NCBI RefSeq assembly: GCF_000166055.1
Contig: NC_014664.1
Span: 682,001-746,000 of the forward strand
DNA: 64,000 nt
Direction: 5' to 3'
From: Rhodomicrobium vannielii ATCC 17100
Lineage (GTDB): Bacteria; Pseudomonadota; Alphaproteobacteria; Rhizobiales; Rhodomicrobiaceae
In this document: in pieces, positions 8,312 through 17,403 of the stretch
How positions within the stretch are numbered: the first letter of the stretch is position 1
Layout: the number at the start of each line of letters is the position of its first letter
Translations under genes and position numbers: made by a program
Notes under the pieces: model-generated
The model's input: only the letters and a program-made list of their open reading frames with translations
What the model was told of the DNA's origin: nothing
The model's database searches: none

Positions 8312-8470
8312 GATGGCAGGTCTCCTGGCTCGCGGGTCCAAGCTCCACGCCGCCTTCCCGGTTGCCCAGTGGCCTTTGGCGCTTCGCTCACCGCTTACAG
8401 TTGCGGGGGCAGCCGCGGATTGAGGACACCGTCCCTCACCGCGTTCCCTATTATCCTCACGTGAGGACCA
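8312..8470 (-). promoter_or_regulatory. Cobalamin (B12) riboswitch
   Basis: On the minus strand the order is AATAGGGAACGCGGTG, CCGCGGCTGCCCCCGCAACTG, the B12 box (8373-8352, beginning GCCACTGG and ending GGGAAGGC) and GCGAGCCAGGAGACC. These are the conserved blocks of the adenosylcobalamin riboswitch, in the right order and spacing, about 120 bases ahead of the receptor start. It is expected to turn the receptor off when cobalamin is plentiful. Confidence 0.96.
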
Positions 8471-8675
8471 TCGCCTCATGGCATAGCTTGCGCGAAGCTT
8501 GCGTCGCAACCACGCAAATGCCGCAATGCGGCAAGTCTCGCGCAAGCTGTGGCGCGACGGCAACATCCCGCCATCGCGGGCCCCGACGCCGTTAACCATG
8601 CCCGTGCACGCATGATTAACGCTGCCCTGCTATTTTTAAGAAAATCGTTTGGTTGCGTGGAGGGAGGCGCGGGGC

Positions 8676-8999
8676 ATGACATCGGCCGATATCATGCGTT
8701 TTGTGATCATCATCAGCCTCGGCGTGCTTGCGTTCATTACCTTTCTGGTGGCGGGCACACTGATCGGGCTGATGTGGCTCGAAAGCTGGTCCTGCGGGCA
8801 TTGCAAGCAATATCCCGCCGGGATTTACATCCTTGGCGTGCTGGGCCTGTTGCTGCTCGGCTCGATGGGGCAAGAGGCAGGCGAAGCGCCGGAAACCTGG
8901 CGCAACTGGGTCAAGGCCCATATCCAGACCCTGATTATTCTGGCGCTGATCCTCGTCACATTCATGCTCGTCGTGAACTGGTGGTGGTGGTTCGGATAG
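8676..8999 (+). CDS. Small membrane protein with a CGHC motif
   Basis: 107 residues from the ATG at 8676, preceded by GGGAGG about nine bases upstream. There are three hydrophobic segments (about residues 8-34, 48-63 and 84-105) and a Trp-rich C terminus. The loop after the first helix holds [11 protein letters not shown] (Cys40, Cys43), a CxxC with the same CGHC spacing as protein disulfide isomerases, but without a thioredoxin fold. It could bind metal or be redox active; neither can be shown here. I do not recognise the family. It is followed by rph on the same strand after 278 bases and is probably not in the same operon. Confidence 0.6.
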   Translation: MTSADIMRFVIIISLGVLAFITFLVAGTLIGLMWLESWSCGHCKQYPAGIYILGVLGLLLLGSMGQEAGEAPETWRNWVKAHIQTLIILALILVTFMLVVNWWWWFG

Positions 9000-9277
9000 G
9001 CACGGCCACGAGGACACGGATCACGCCCGATCCCGGTGCGGCTCGTTTCCGACGCGCAGTGACGGTGGCGGTCTGCGGCATTTGGCGAAGGATCAAAGCG
9101 ACGCGGGGGCGGCCGAAAGCCGTTGATACCCGAAAACCGCTGGCCTACTGTCCGCTACGGCGTTCACGAGGACGCCCAAAATTCACATCTGCGCTGGATC
9201 GACCGTCCGGCTGCGGCAAGGTGAGCATTATAAAAACGGGCGTGGCTCAGCTTCGCGCCCGAGATGAGAGAAATTTC

Positions 9278-9991
9278 ATGCGCCCCTCGAAACGGCAGGC
9301 CGGCGACCTTCGCCCTGTGAGCTTCCAACGCGCCTTTTCGCATCACGCGGAAGGATCGTGCCTCATCAAGTTCGGCAATACGCATGTGCTATGCACGGCG
9401 AGCCTTGAAGATCGCGTGCCGCCGTGGCTGAAGGGGCAGGGACGCGGCTGGATCACGGCCGAATACGGGATGCTACCGCGCGCCACCTCCGACCGCACGC
9501 GCCGCGAGGCGACGACCGGCCATCAGTCCGGCCGCAGCCAGGAAATTCAGCGGCTGATCGGACGGTCGCTCCGCGCCGTGGTCGATCTTCAGGCGCTCGG
9601 CGAACGCCAGATCATGGTCGACTGCGATGTGTTGCAGGCCGATGGCGGGACGCGCACGGCCTCGATCACCGGGGCATGGGTCGCGCTGCATGATTGCTTC
9701 CAGTGGATGCGCGCGCGCGACATGCTTCGCGGCGAACCCATGAAGGACAACGTCGCCGCCATTTCCTGCGGCATTTACAAGGGCGAAGCGGTTCTCGACC
9801 TCGATTATCCCGAGGATTCGGATGCCGAGGCGGACGCGAATTTCGTGTTCACCGGCAAGGGCCAGATCGTCGAAATTCAGGCTACGGCGGAGAAGGGCGC
9901 GTTCTCCGAGGAACGCATGGCCGAATTGACGGCGCTCGCGAAGAAGGGCATCGCCGAACTCGTGAATTTGCAGAAGCTTACGGTTCTTTGA
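9278..9991 (+). CDS. rph: Ribonuclease PH
   Basis: 237 residues, the normal length for RNase PH, a phosphate-dependent 3'-5' exoribonuclease that trims tRNA 3' ends. Landmarks: N-terminal [36 protein letters not shown], the RNA-binding Arg region [41 protein letters not shown], and the [17 protein letters not shown] acidic motif. The start is the ATG at 9278; the frame remains open upstream, but no family members are that long. It converges with pyk, with a palindromic repeat between them. Confidence 0.96.
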   Translation: MRPSKRQAGDLRPVSFQRAFSHHAEGSCLIKFGNTHVLCTASLEDRVPPWLKGQGRGWITAEYGMLPRATSDRTRREATTGHQSGRSQEIQRLIGRSLRAVVDLQALGERQIMVDCDVLQADGGTRTASITGAWVALHDCFQWMRARDMLRGEPMKDNVAAISCGIYKGEAVLDLDYPEDSDAEADANFVFTGKGQIVEIQATAEKGAFSEERMAELTALAKKGIAELVNLQKLTVL

Positions 9992-10144
9992 CATTGCCAT
10001 GCCCGCTGCCTGACCGGCGGCGGGCATGCAAAGTCTGAGCATGGCGGATCGCTTTGCGCGGACTTCCGCGCAATCAGAAGCCACGATCGCAGGATCGGAA
10101 TAGCTGATCCTGTCTGCTTTCGACGGCGCATAAAGCCCGCAGTT

Positions 10145-10175
10145 CAGAGCGTTTCTGCTTAATTGAAACGCTCTG
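10145..10175. repeat. Palindromic intergenic repeat, likely bidirectional terminator
   Basis: CAGAGCGTTTC (10145-10155) and GAAACGCTCTG (10165-10175) form a perfect 11-base-pair stem with a nine-base loop. It sits between the convergent ends of rph and pyk. Similar AGAGCGTTTC palindromes recur between genes in Rhizobiales genomes. The position suggests termination for both genes, although T-runs are short. Confidence 0.7.
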
Positions 10176-10243
10176 CATGTTCGTTTCGCATTGCCAGACG
10201 GAATACCGGTTTTTGTCGCGCGGCTTCGGTGACCCGCCGCGCC

Positions 10244-11677
10244 TTAGTGTGGCTTGCCGCTGTCCTCGCCGATGGTGAAGATGCGCAGCATGTTCGTGCT
10301 TCCCGGGCGCTTGAACGGCACACCCGCGCAGACGAGGACGCGGTCGCCGTCGTCAGCATAACCGGAAGCGCGCGCGACCTCCTCGGCCCCGCGCACCATC
10401 TCACCCGTATTCGCGGGGTCGGATGTCTGCACGCAATGCAAGCCCCAGACGAGGTTGAGCCGCCGTGCTGTCTCGATCACCGGTGTCAGCACAACGATGG
10501 GCTGGGCGGGCCGCTGTCGCGCAACGCGAAGGCCGGTCTTGCCGGTCGCCGTGTAACAGAAAATCGCCTTCAGCTTCAACGTCTCAGCGATGGATGCGGC
10601 GGCGGCGCTGATCGCGTCGGCGGCGGTCTTGTCCGAAGGCGTCCCGCGAAAATGCAGGATGCTCTCGTAATTGACATCCTTTTCCACTTCGCGCGCGACG
10701 CGGTCCATGGTGGCAACGGCCTCGACCGGATAGGCGCCGGTCGCTGACTCGGCGGACAGCATCACCGCATCCGCGCCCTCGAAAACGGCGGTCGCAACGT
10801 CGGAGACCTCGGCGCGCGTCGGAACTGGGGATGACGTCATGCTTTCTAGCATCTGCGTCGCAACCACCACCGGCTTGCCGAGATCGCGGCCGGCTCGCAG
10901 AAGCTGCTTCTGCAATCCCGGCACCTGCTCAAGCGGCATCTCGACGCCGAGATCGCCGCGCGCGACCATCACGCCGTCGCTTTCGCGCAGGATGTCGTCG
11001 ATTTCGGCGATGGCGGAGCGGCGCTCGATCTTCGCCATGATCGCGGCGCGATCGCCCACGATGGCGCGCACGTCGCGCACATCATGCACGCGCTGCACGA
11101 AGGAAATGGCGATCCAGTCCACGCCCGCTTCAAGGGCAGCTTCGCAGTCCAGGCGGTCTTTCGGCGTCATCGAGGCGAGCGGCAGGATGGCATCGGGTAG
11201 ATTCACGCCCTTGCGGCTCGATAGCACGCCGGCGGTAATGGCTTCCGCGACGATGCGGCCGGGGCGCGCGTCGAGAACGCGCATGTGAAGCTTGCCATCG
11301 TCGATGAGGAGCGTGTGTCCAGGTTCGGCCGCTGCGTAGATTTCCGGGTGAAGAAGCCCGACGCGATCGATAGTGCCCGGCGTGTGGTTCGCATCGAAGA
11401 TGATGGTCTGACCACGTTCGAGCTGGATGCTGCCTTCCGCGATGGAGCTGATGCGAAGCTTCGGCCCCTGAAGGTCGGCGAGGATGGCGATGGGGCCGTA
11501 TTTGCTTTCGAGGTCGCGCAGCGCGGCGATGTAGGTGCGCATGTCGTCGTGGCTCGAATGGCTCATATTGATGCGGAAGACGTCCGCACCAGCCACGACA
11601 AGGCGTTCGAGTTGTTCAGGGGTGCTCGTCGAAGGCCCGAGCGTTGCTATAATCTTGACGCGGCGTTTTCTTTTCAT
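10244..11677 (-). CDS. pyk: Pyruvate kinase
   Basis: 477 residues, full length. It converts phosphoenolpyruvate and ADP to pyruvate and ATP. Visible motifs: KIIATLGPST at the N terminus, FRINMSHSS, LADLQGPKLR, the metal/substrate region MAKIERRSAI (catalytic Lys), VARGDLGVEMP, KPVVVATQMLESM and the DAVMLSAESATGAYP loop. The C-terminal domain carries FCYTATGKTGLRVARQRP. It is the last gene of a three-gene minus-strand operon after glycerate 2-kinase and a DUF1036 protein; its ATG overlaps the preceding stop by four bases (ATGA), which implies translational coupling. Confidence 0.97.
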   Translation of the reverse strand: MKRKRRVKIIATLGPSTSTPEQLERLVVAGADVFRINMSHSSHDDMRTYIAALRDLESKYGPIAILADLQGPKLRISSIAEGSIQLERGQTIIFDANHTPGTIDRVGLLHPEIYAAAEPGHTLLIDDGKLHMRVLDARPGRIVAEAITAGVLSSRKGVNLPDAILPLASMTPKDRLDCEAALEAGVDWIAISFVQRVHDVRDVRAIVGDRAAIMAKIERRSAIAEIDDILRESDGVMVARGDLGVEMPLEQVPGLQKQLLRAGRDLGKPVVVATQMLESMTSSPVPTRAEVSDVATAVFEGADAVMLSAESATGAYPVEAVATMDRVAREVEKDVNYESILHFRGTPSDKTAADAISAAAASIAETLKLKAIFCYTATGKTGLRVARQRPAQPIVVLTPVIETARRLNLVWGLHCVQTSDPANTGEMVRGAEEVARASGYADDGDRVLVCAGVPFKRPGSTNMLRIFTIGEDSGKPH

Positions 11678-12219
11678 CGGCGGCGTTGTCCCGGCGCGGA
11701 GGCTGCTGCGGCTTGCGCGGGAGCATCGGCAGCGGGCGGTGCGCCGCTCGCAGCCGTCGGCGCTGCGGGCGCCGTTTCGGATTGATCGGTGAGTTTCACC
11801 GTCCAGTCCGTCTGCTCCTGCGTATCGACTTCAAAGAACCCGCTTTTCTTGAAGCCGCGCCCGTCGCAATTATCGATGCCCTTGATAGTGAACTCAACGT
11901 CATTGGTGCACATGGCGATCGCGCCGCCCCACTCGCCGCCCTTGTCGTAGTCGAAGGCGTAGACGTAGTAGAAGCGCGCGCGCAGCTTGTCCTGAATGAG
12001 AAGGGCGCAGGACTGACTGTCGACATTCCACCAGCCTTCGCTGACCCAGCCGTCCTTGTCCTTGTAGCCGATGGCGACGCCGATGCGGCTCGCAGTGCTG
12101 TTGCAAAGCTTGAGCTCGGCGTTCGCCGGAGCGGGCAGGGCGAGCCCGAGGCAGAAAACGCCCGCCAAGGCTATCGCACGTGCCAGCCGTGGCGTTATGG
12201 GAAGCTGTTGCAGGATCAT
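11674..12219 (-). CDS. DUF1036 exported protein
   Basis: 181 residues. An N-terminal signal sequence (hydrophobic stretch about 13-28, cleavage after PANA) leads into a DUF1036 domain: LKLCNSTASRIGVAIGYKD, WWNVDSQSC, YYVYAFDYDKGGEWGG and the Cys pair around CTNDVEFTIKGIDNC. The C-terminal 40 residues are Ala/Pro/Gln-rich low complexity and may be a disordered tail. It lies between glycerate kinase and pyk, overlapping the latter by four bases. The function of DUF1036 is unknown; its linkage to pyk is recurrent in alphaproteobacteria. The protein should act in the periplasm, so a metabolic link with the cytoplasmic kinases is not obvious. Confidence 0.88.
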   Translation of the reverse strand: MILQQLPITPRLARAIALAGVFCLGLALPAPANAELKLCNSTASRIGVAIGYKDKDGWVSEGWWNVDSQSCALLIQDKLRARFYYVYAFDYDKGGEWGGAIAMCTNDVEFTIKGIDNCDGRGFKKSGFFEVDTQEQTDWTVKLTDQSETAPAAPTAASGAPPAADAPAQAAAASAPGQRRR

Positions 12220-12257
12220 CCGTGGGTTCCAGGAATCACGTGAGTCGCTGGCTCACA

Positions 12258-13562
12258 CTAATCTCTGATTGAGCTGTCGACAACAATAGCCCTGAAGTCA
12301 TTCACATTTGTTCCCGTGGGGCCGCATACGACGAGATCGTTCGTGAGCCGGAAGAAGCCAGTGGCGTCGTTATTGGCGAGAAATGTGGCTGGAAGGAGAT
12401 TGAGCGCCGCCGCGCGCCGGGCCGTGCCGGGATCGACGATGGCTCCCGCGGGGTCGTTCCCGCAGTCGCCGGTCCCGCCGTCGATGCCGTCCGTGTCGCC
12501 CGCGAACGCGGCGATGCCGGGCTGACCGTTGAGGGCCGCGGCAAGCGCGAGCGCGTATTCCTGATTCGGGCCGCCTCGGCCGTTTCCACGTACAGTCACG
12601 GTGAGTTCGCCACCCGAAAGGATTACGACGCGCCGACCGTCTGCGAGGCAGCGGCGGGCGAGGCGGGCGTGCATCTCGGCCACGTCGCGGGCTTCGCCTT
12701 CGAGCGAATCGCCCAACATGATGACCTCGTAGCCGAGGCCGCGCGCCAGTTCTCCCGCCGCGTGCAGTGAGTCGCGGCCGGTGGCGACGAGTTCGTAACG
12801 CGCGTTGGCGAAAATCGCGTGCCCCGGCTTTGGGGTTTCGTTCACGGGATCGTTCAGCGCCTCGATCACCGAACGCGGCGGTTCAATGCCGTATTTCGCA
12901 AGAATGCGCCGCGCATCGGCGAGCGTCGTGGTGTCGGGGCAGGTGAGGCCCGAAGCGATGGTCTCAGGCTCGTCGCCGGGCACATCCGAAATGGCGAGCG
13001 TGACGAGGATCGCCGAAGGCGAAGCGCAGGCGGCGAGGCGTCCACCCTTGATGCGCGAGATGTGTTTTCTGACGCAGTTGATTTCGCTGATGCGTGCGCC
13101 GCATTTGAGAAGCGTGCGAGTGAGATCCTGCTTCTCGGCGAGCGTAATTTTCCCGGCGGGCGCAACGAGGAGCGCCGACGCGCCGCCCGAGATCAGCGTG
13201 AGGATGAGGTCGCCCGCCTTGGCGGAGTGCGCGGCCTTGATGGCCTCGGCGGCGGCGAGCACGCTGCTCTCGTCAGGGATCGGGTGCGCCGCCTCGATGA
13301 GCTTCAATTTCTTGAGCGGTTCCGAGTTCTCGCCATGCCGCGTGATGGCGACACCTGTCAGTGTGTGAGACGCGCAGGTTCGCGAGAAATGGTCTTCGGC
13401 GATGCGTGCCATTCCAGCCGCCGCCTTGCCGCAGGCGATGATGACGATCTTGCCGTCCGTCGGGCATTCGGGGAAGTGACGCGGCAGACAGCGCCCCGGC
13501 TGCGCGACAGCGACGGCCGTATCGAATAGCGCATAAAGGAAGCGTCTGGCGTTGTGTGACAC
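12258..13562 (-). CDS. Glycerate 2-kinase (MOFRL/TtuD type)
   Basis: 434 residues of the class II glycerate kinase family, once annotated as hydroxypyruvate reductase TtuD. Features: IIACGKAAAGMARIAEDHF near the N terminus, TLISGGASALLVAPAG, RKHISRIKGGRLA, and the C-terminal MOFRL domain with LSGGELTVTVRGNGRGGPNQEYALALA and FAGDTDGIDG. It phosphorylates D-glycerate to 2-phosphoglycerate. Enolase and the pyruvate kinase encoded downstream could then yield pyruvate, so the operon forms a short route from glycerate. The next gene begins 38 bases after its stop. The start at 13562 gives a natural N terminus. Confidence 0.92.
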   Translation of the reverse strand: MSHNARRFLYALFDTAVAVAQPGRCLPRHFPECPTDGKIVIIACGKAAAGMARIAEDHFSRTCASHTLTGVAITRHGENSEPLKKLKLIEAAHPIPDESSVLAAAEAIKAAHSAKAGDLILTLISGGASALLVAPAGKITLAEKQDLTRTLLKCGARISEINCVRKHISRIKGGRLAACASPSAILVTLAISDVPGDEPETIASGLTCPDTTTLADARRILAKYGIEPPRSVIEALNDPVNETPKPGHAIFANARYELVATGRDSLHAAGELARGLGYEVIMLGDSLEGEARDVAEMHARLARRCLADGRRVVILSGGELTVTVRGNGRGGPNQEYALALAAALNGQPGIAAFAGDTDGIDGGTGDCGNDPAGAIVDPGTARRAAALNLLPATFLANNDATGFFRLTNDLVVCGPTGTNVNDFRAIVVDSSIRD

Positions 13563-13735
13563 GTCGCAAACTGGGGGTTAATGGTCGATGGTCGCCCAGC
13601 GCACGTTACTGCTTCGACCGCGATGGTCCAATTGGCTTTAAGTCTGTCGCCCAAAGTAGCGGGGTGCCATGCGATTATTGCATGGCTCGCGTTGCCGGCC
13701 GGATGGGCCTTGCTGCCCCGTTTACGCCCCGCTTT

Positions 13736-14605
13736 TCAGAAGTCGAGGCCGATATCGAGCGCCTTCACCGAATGCGTGAGCGCGCCAACCGATATCATGT
13801 CCACGCCCGTTTCCGCGATGGCGCGCACCGTCACGAGCCGCACCCCGCCCGACGCCTCGCAGAGGATGCCAGGCTTCGCGGTTTTGGCGCGCGCGACGGC
13901 GCTCTTGAGCTCGGGCACGGCCATGTTGTCGAGAAGCACAGCGTCGACATCATGCCGAAGGGCCTCTTCGAGCTGGGTCAGCGTATCCACCTCGACCTCG
14001 ATCTTCACCATGTGGCCGTTGGCGGCCCGCGCGAGATCGATTGCCGCCGAAACGTCGCCCGCCGCCGCGATGTGGTTGTCCTTGATGAGTACCGCATCGA
14101 AGAGGCCAAAACGGTGATTGTATCCGCCGCCCGCGCGCACGGCGTATTTCTCGAACGCGCGAAGGCCGGGCGTCGTCTTCCGCGTGCAGACGATGCGGGC
14201 GTGCGTGCCGTGAACCGCCTCCACGAAATGGCGCGTGGCGGTGGCGACGCCGGAGAGATGCTGCACGAGGTTCAGCGCGACGCGTTCGGCCGAGAGTATG
14301 GCGCGCGTGCTGCCCGATACGCGGGCGATGACGCTTCCGGCATGGGCGGTTTCGCCGTCGCGAAGCTCCGCCGCGAAGGATATGCCGGGATCGAGCGCGC
14401 GAAACGCCGCCTCGGCGAGCGGAAGCCCCGCGATGCAGCCGTCTTCGCGAAGAGCGAGCACGGCCTCGGTGACATCATCCGGCGCGATGATGGCGTTGGT
14501 CGTGATGTCGCCCGCGAGGCCGAGATCCTCCGCCAGCGCATCCCTGATGAGAGCCGCGACGAGATGATGGGGAAATTGAAGGTTCGAGGGGGCGTGTCCC
14601 GTCAT
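13736..14605 (-). CDS. nadC: Nicotinate-nucleotide pyrophosphorylase (quinolinate PRTase)
   Basis: 289 residues from the ATG at 14605; the frame extends 45 codons further upstream, but that part is Arg/Pro-rich and not conserved in the family. It makes nicotinate mononucleotide from quinolinate and PRPP in de novo NAD synthesis. Motifs: AEDLGLAGDITTNAI, ERVALNLVQHLSGVATAT, the PRPP/quinolinate site CTRKTTPGLRAFEKYAVRAGG, LIKDNHI, VEVEVDTLTQLEEAL and LCEASGGVRL. nadA and nadB are not adjacent. A Nudix-type NAD regulator lies about 6 kb away (20758). Confidence 0.95.
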   Translation of the reverse strand: MTGHAPSNLQFPHHLVAALIRDALAEDLGLAGDITTNAIIAPDDVTEAVLALREDGCIAGLPLAEAAFRALDPGISFAAELRDGETAHAGSVIARVSGSTRAILSAERVALNLVQHLSGVATATRHFVEAVHGTHARIVCTRKTTPGLRAFEKYAVRAGGGYNHRFGLFDAVLIKDNHIAAAGDVSAAIDLARAANGHMVKIEVEVDTLTQLEEALRHDVDAVLLDNMAVPELKSAVARAKTAKPGILCEASGGVRLVTVRAIAETGVDMISVGALTHSVKALDIGLDF

Positions 14606-14705
14606 GTCTTTTGCCAAGCTCGCATTCCAGAAATGAACGCGGAGCTTAACAAGGAACGCCCGGGGTGCAAACGTCTTCGCGCGATGAGCGCAGGGTTTAT
14701 GCTGC

Positions 14706-15230
14706 TCAGGCGATCTGCACCACGGGCGCGAGCTTCGCAAGCTTGTCGAGCCAGCGCTGAACCCGCGCCTTGTTCACGCCGAAGTCGCCGCGACCGACGA
14801 GCGAGCGGCTGTAAATCGCGATGGTGGACCGGCCATCCTCGACATCGACGAAGCGCACTTCGATGGTATCGGGGAAACGCCAGAAGGCGGAGCGTTGCAC
14901 ATAGCGCGCGCTGAGTTTGTTTTCGTCGACATCGACGAGTTCGAGGTTCGGCTCGGAAGCGACGGCCGTCCTGAACGCCTTCCTCAGTTCATGCGCGCTC
15001 ACCGCGAAGACTGGCGGCTTGATATCGCTGCGAGCCTTGCATGCGCCAGGCGGGCAGGCGAGCGCGTCGTTCGGCGTCTCGCGGCGGCTCAGCGTTTCGA
15101 AATCGACCGGCCCCTGATCGGCGGGACCGGCGAGCGACCAGAGCCTCTCGGGACCGACGATGAAGAATGCGGCGATGATCGCGATGGGGATCGCAACCAA
15201 AGCAATGGCGACGACGGATCGGGCTCTCAT
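14706..15230 (-). CDS. DUF1499 domain membrane-anchored protein
   Basis: 174 residues from the ATG at 15230. One N-terminal hydrophobic helix (about residues 5-24) acts as an anchor. The rest matches DUF1499: PNDALACPPGACKARSD, then PPVFAVSAHELRKAF, ARYVQRSAFWRFPDTIEVRFVD and SRSLVGRGDFGVNKARVQRWL. DUF1499 proteins are widespread in alphaproteobacteria, with unknown role. The Cys pair in ACPPGAC is conserved. It precedes nadC on the same strand by 100 bases; co-transcription is possible but not shown. Confidence 0.85.
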   Translation of the reverse strand: MRARSVVAIALVAIPIAIIAAFFIVGPERLWSLAGPADQGPVDFETLSRRETPNDALACPPGACKARSDIKPPVFAVSAHELRKAFRTAVASEPNLELVDVDENKLSARYVQRSAFWRFPDTIEVRFVDVEDGRSTIAIYSRSLVGRGDFGVNKARVQRWLDKLAKLAPVVQIA

Positions 15231-15369
15231 TATATCTCCGATGGCAGGGCAGCCTTGGGAAATGGTAGACCACCCGCCCGCGAAGGCAAGCGTCGGCACG
15301 GCGGATGCGGCATGCACAAAGAGAAGGAGCCTCGGAAGGCTCCCGGCGAAAGCCGTTGCGCATCGACCG

Positions 15370-15933
15370 TCAGCGGACGAGGCGCCCGATGCGTGTCACG
15401 CCGAACGCAAGCGCGCCAAGCGCACCGAGAATAAGGAGCACGCCGCCCGGCATCGAAGCTTCGGAAGGCTGGGCCGCTTCGGCCGACGACAGCGGCGTCG
15501 CCTGCCCGGGTGCATCCCGCTCAACTCTCGTGGCATCGAGCGCGGCGGGAGACGAAGGGCGCGCCGACGCGACCACCGGCCCGGAGAGCAGATCCGCGAC
15601 GAGTTCCTGCGTACCGATGAGGGCGATTTCCGCAGCCTCCTTCAGGGCGCTTGCCTCATCGAGCTTTGCCTTGAGTTCGCCGACTTCGCCGCGTGCGTCT
15701 TTCTCGGCGACCTCCGCGATGTCGCGGGCCGCTTCGGCGAATTCGCGGGCGCGAACCTCCACGGCATACTTGTCGCGGAGCGTGTTCACCTTGTCTCTTG
15801 CATCGGTGAGCTGGCTCGACATCGCGAGGTTCGCCTGAAGCAGTTCCTGTTTTTCTGTCGTGCTTGCGACGAAGGCGACGAACAGCCCGAAGCTCAACGC
15901 GCCGAGCATGTAATTGAGGTAATGGCTGGGCAT
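15370..15933 (-). CDS. Hypothetical coiled-coil protein with two membrane segments
   Basis: 187 residues. A hydrophobic segment at about 9-23, then a long charged helix (about 26-110) with heptad-like spacing and many Glu, Lys and Ala, suggests a coiled coil. A Ser/Ala/Pro-rich linker follows, then a second hydrophobic segment (about 162-178, GGVLLILGALGALAFGV) and a short basic tail. The gene is oriented like the DUF1499 gene, which starts 140 bases downstream. No family recognised. The topology would allow bridging within the periplasm or an envelope-spanning helix. Confidence 0.6.
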   Translation of the reverse strand: MPSHYLNYMLGALSFGLFVAFVASTTEKQELLQANLAMSSQLTDARDKVNTLRDKYAVEVRAREFAEAARDIAEVAEKDARGEVGELKAKLDEASALKEAAEIALIGTQELVADLLSGPVVASARPSSPAALDATRVERDAPGQATPLSSAEAAQPSEASMPGGVLLILGALGALAFGVTRIGRLVR

Positions 15934-16283
15934 GACGGTTCCTTAAAGGAAGGTTAACGGGTCAACGCGCACATCTTTTTCTTCCTTTTTCATAGCAGCT
16001 ATTGGTTAACGCCAGCTTTTTCAGATGTTTGACGACGGAAAGTAATTGAAACCTATCAAGTTCGCTCGCTGCAACTTTCGCGCGATGCTTTGCGGTATCT
16101 CGCCCAGCTTGCGGGCTGGTCGAAGGGTTATCGGACGTTTGCTGGGTTTCCGCGCAAGAAAAAATCTTTAACGGAGGGCAAAATCGTTTGCCTCTTGCGT
16201 TCCGTGCCGTTAGCGATCAAGGTTGCGCGCGCGCAACAGATGCAAAAGATTGCGAATCTCGTTTCCAGCGGAAAACACACACA
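15934..16283. other. Gene-free region upstream of gap
   Basis: 350 bases without a supported gene, separating the divergent coiled-coil gene and gap. Short open frames here have no conserved features. It should contain the gap promoter, but I cannot assign -35/-10 boxes with confidence. GTTAAC sequences occur near 15953 and 16003. Confidence 0.4.
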
Positions 16284-17291
16284 ATGACTGTCAGGGTAGC
16301 TATCAACGGCTTCGGCCGCATTGGTCGAAACGTTCTCAGGGCCATCTCCGAATACAAGCGTCATGATATCCAGATCGTTGCGATCAACGATCTGACGGAC
16401 GTGAAGACAAATGCACATCTGCTTAAATACGATTCCGTCCACGGCAAGTTTCCCGGCGAGGTTAACGTAACCGGCGACGGCATCGATGTCGGCTACGGCC
16501 CGATCAAGGTTCTCGCCGAACGCGATCCGTCGAAGCTTGCCTGGGGCGACCTCGGCGTCGATCTGGTGATGGAGTGCACGGGCGTGTTCTCCGATCGCGA
16601 CAAGGCGGCAATCCACCTGCGTTCGGGCGCGAAGAAGGTGCTCGTCTCGGCGCCGTCGAAGGGCGCAGACCTCACCGTTGTCTTCGGCGTCAACCACAAG
16701 CAGCTTGAGCCCTCGCACGAGATCATCTCGAACGCGTCGTGCACCACCAACTGTCTTGCGCCGGTCGCGAAGGTCATCAACGACCTGTGCGGCCTCAACC
16801 AGGGCTACATGACGACGATCCACTCCTACACGAACGACCAGCGCATCCTCGACCTGCCTCACAAGGATCTGCGCCGCGCCCGCGCCGCTGCTCTCTCCAT
16901 GATCCCGACCACGACCGGCGCCGCGAAGGCGATCGGCCTCGTGCTGCCGGAACTTGCGGGCAAGCTCGACGGCACCTCGATGCGCGTACCGACGCCGAAC
17001 GTGTCCTGCGTCGATCTCGTGTTCATCCCCGGCCGCGAAACGAGCGTGGAAGAGATCAACCACGCGATGGAACGCGCCGCGCAGGAAGAGCTGAAGGGCG
17101 TGCTCGGCGTGACGAACGAGGAACTCGTTTCCACCGACTTCAACCACAACCCGAACTCGTCGACCTTCGATCTCACACAGACGCAGGTCGTCAACAACAA
17201 GCTCGTGCGCGTGCTGTCCTGGTACGATAACGAGTGGGGCTTCTCGAACCGCATGGTCGATACGGCTGTCGCCATCGGCAAGCTCATCTAG
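16284..17291 (+). CDS. gap: Glyceraldehyde-3-phosphate dehydrogenase, type I
   Basis: 335 residues from the ATG at 16284. It has the NAD-binding motif [11 protein letters not shown] at the N terminus and the catalytic cysteine in [13 protein letters not shown] (Cys153), followed by [10 protein letters not shown] with the active-site histidine. The C-terminal signature [14 protein letters not shown] is intact. It acts in glycolysis, gluconeogenesis and the Calvin cycle; the cofactor-site residues INDLTD (aspartate after the second strand) point to NAD preference. The gene stands without pgk or tkt neighbours. A ThiE-like gene follows at 17404, and a Rhizobiales-type repeat overlaps the stop codon region. 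Confidence 0.96.
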   Translation: MTVRVAINGFGRIGRNVLRAISEYKRHDIQIVAINDLTDVKTNAHLLKYDSVHGKFPGEVNVTGDGIDVGYGPIKVLAERDPSKLAWGDLGVDLVMECTGVFSDRDKAAIHLRSGAKKVLVSAPSKGADLTVVFGVNHKQLEPSHEIISNASCTTNCLAPVAKVINDLCGLNQGYMTTIHSYTNDQRILDLPHKDLRRARAAALSMIPTTTGAAKAIGLVLPELAGKLDGTSMRVPTPNVSCVDLVFIPGRETSVEEINHAMERAAQEELKGVLGVTNEELVSTDFNHNPNSSTFDLTQTQVVNNKLVRVLSWYDNEWGFSNRMVDTAVAIGKLI

Positions 17292-17335
17292 AGTATGATC
17301 CGCAAAAGTGGGCACCTTCGCGAGAAGATCATGCC
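17291..17335. repeat. Rhizobiales-type palindromic repeat, copy 1 (diverged)
   Basis: Begins at the last base of the gap stop codon with AGAGTATGATCCGCAAAAGT, followed by GGGCACC, and ends in AGATCATGCC. It shares its first half nearly exactly with the element at 25769-25817, while its second half is changed, so the stem is weaker. Such elements recur between genes in Rhizobiales. Confidence 0.65.
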
Positions 17336-17403
17336 CACGAAAGAACTTTGAGCGAGATTGCGACCCGTAAAGGCGATCTCGCTCTGGAGAAAGCGATCAC
17401 ATC

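Noticed and set aside
16090-16287. 65-codon frame just ahead of gap
   Set aside because: Composition and absence of a ribosome site suggest noncoding leader; it overlaps the gap start.
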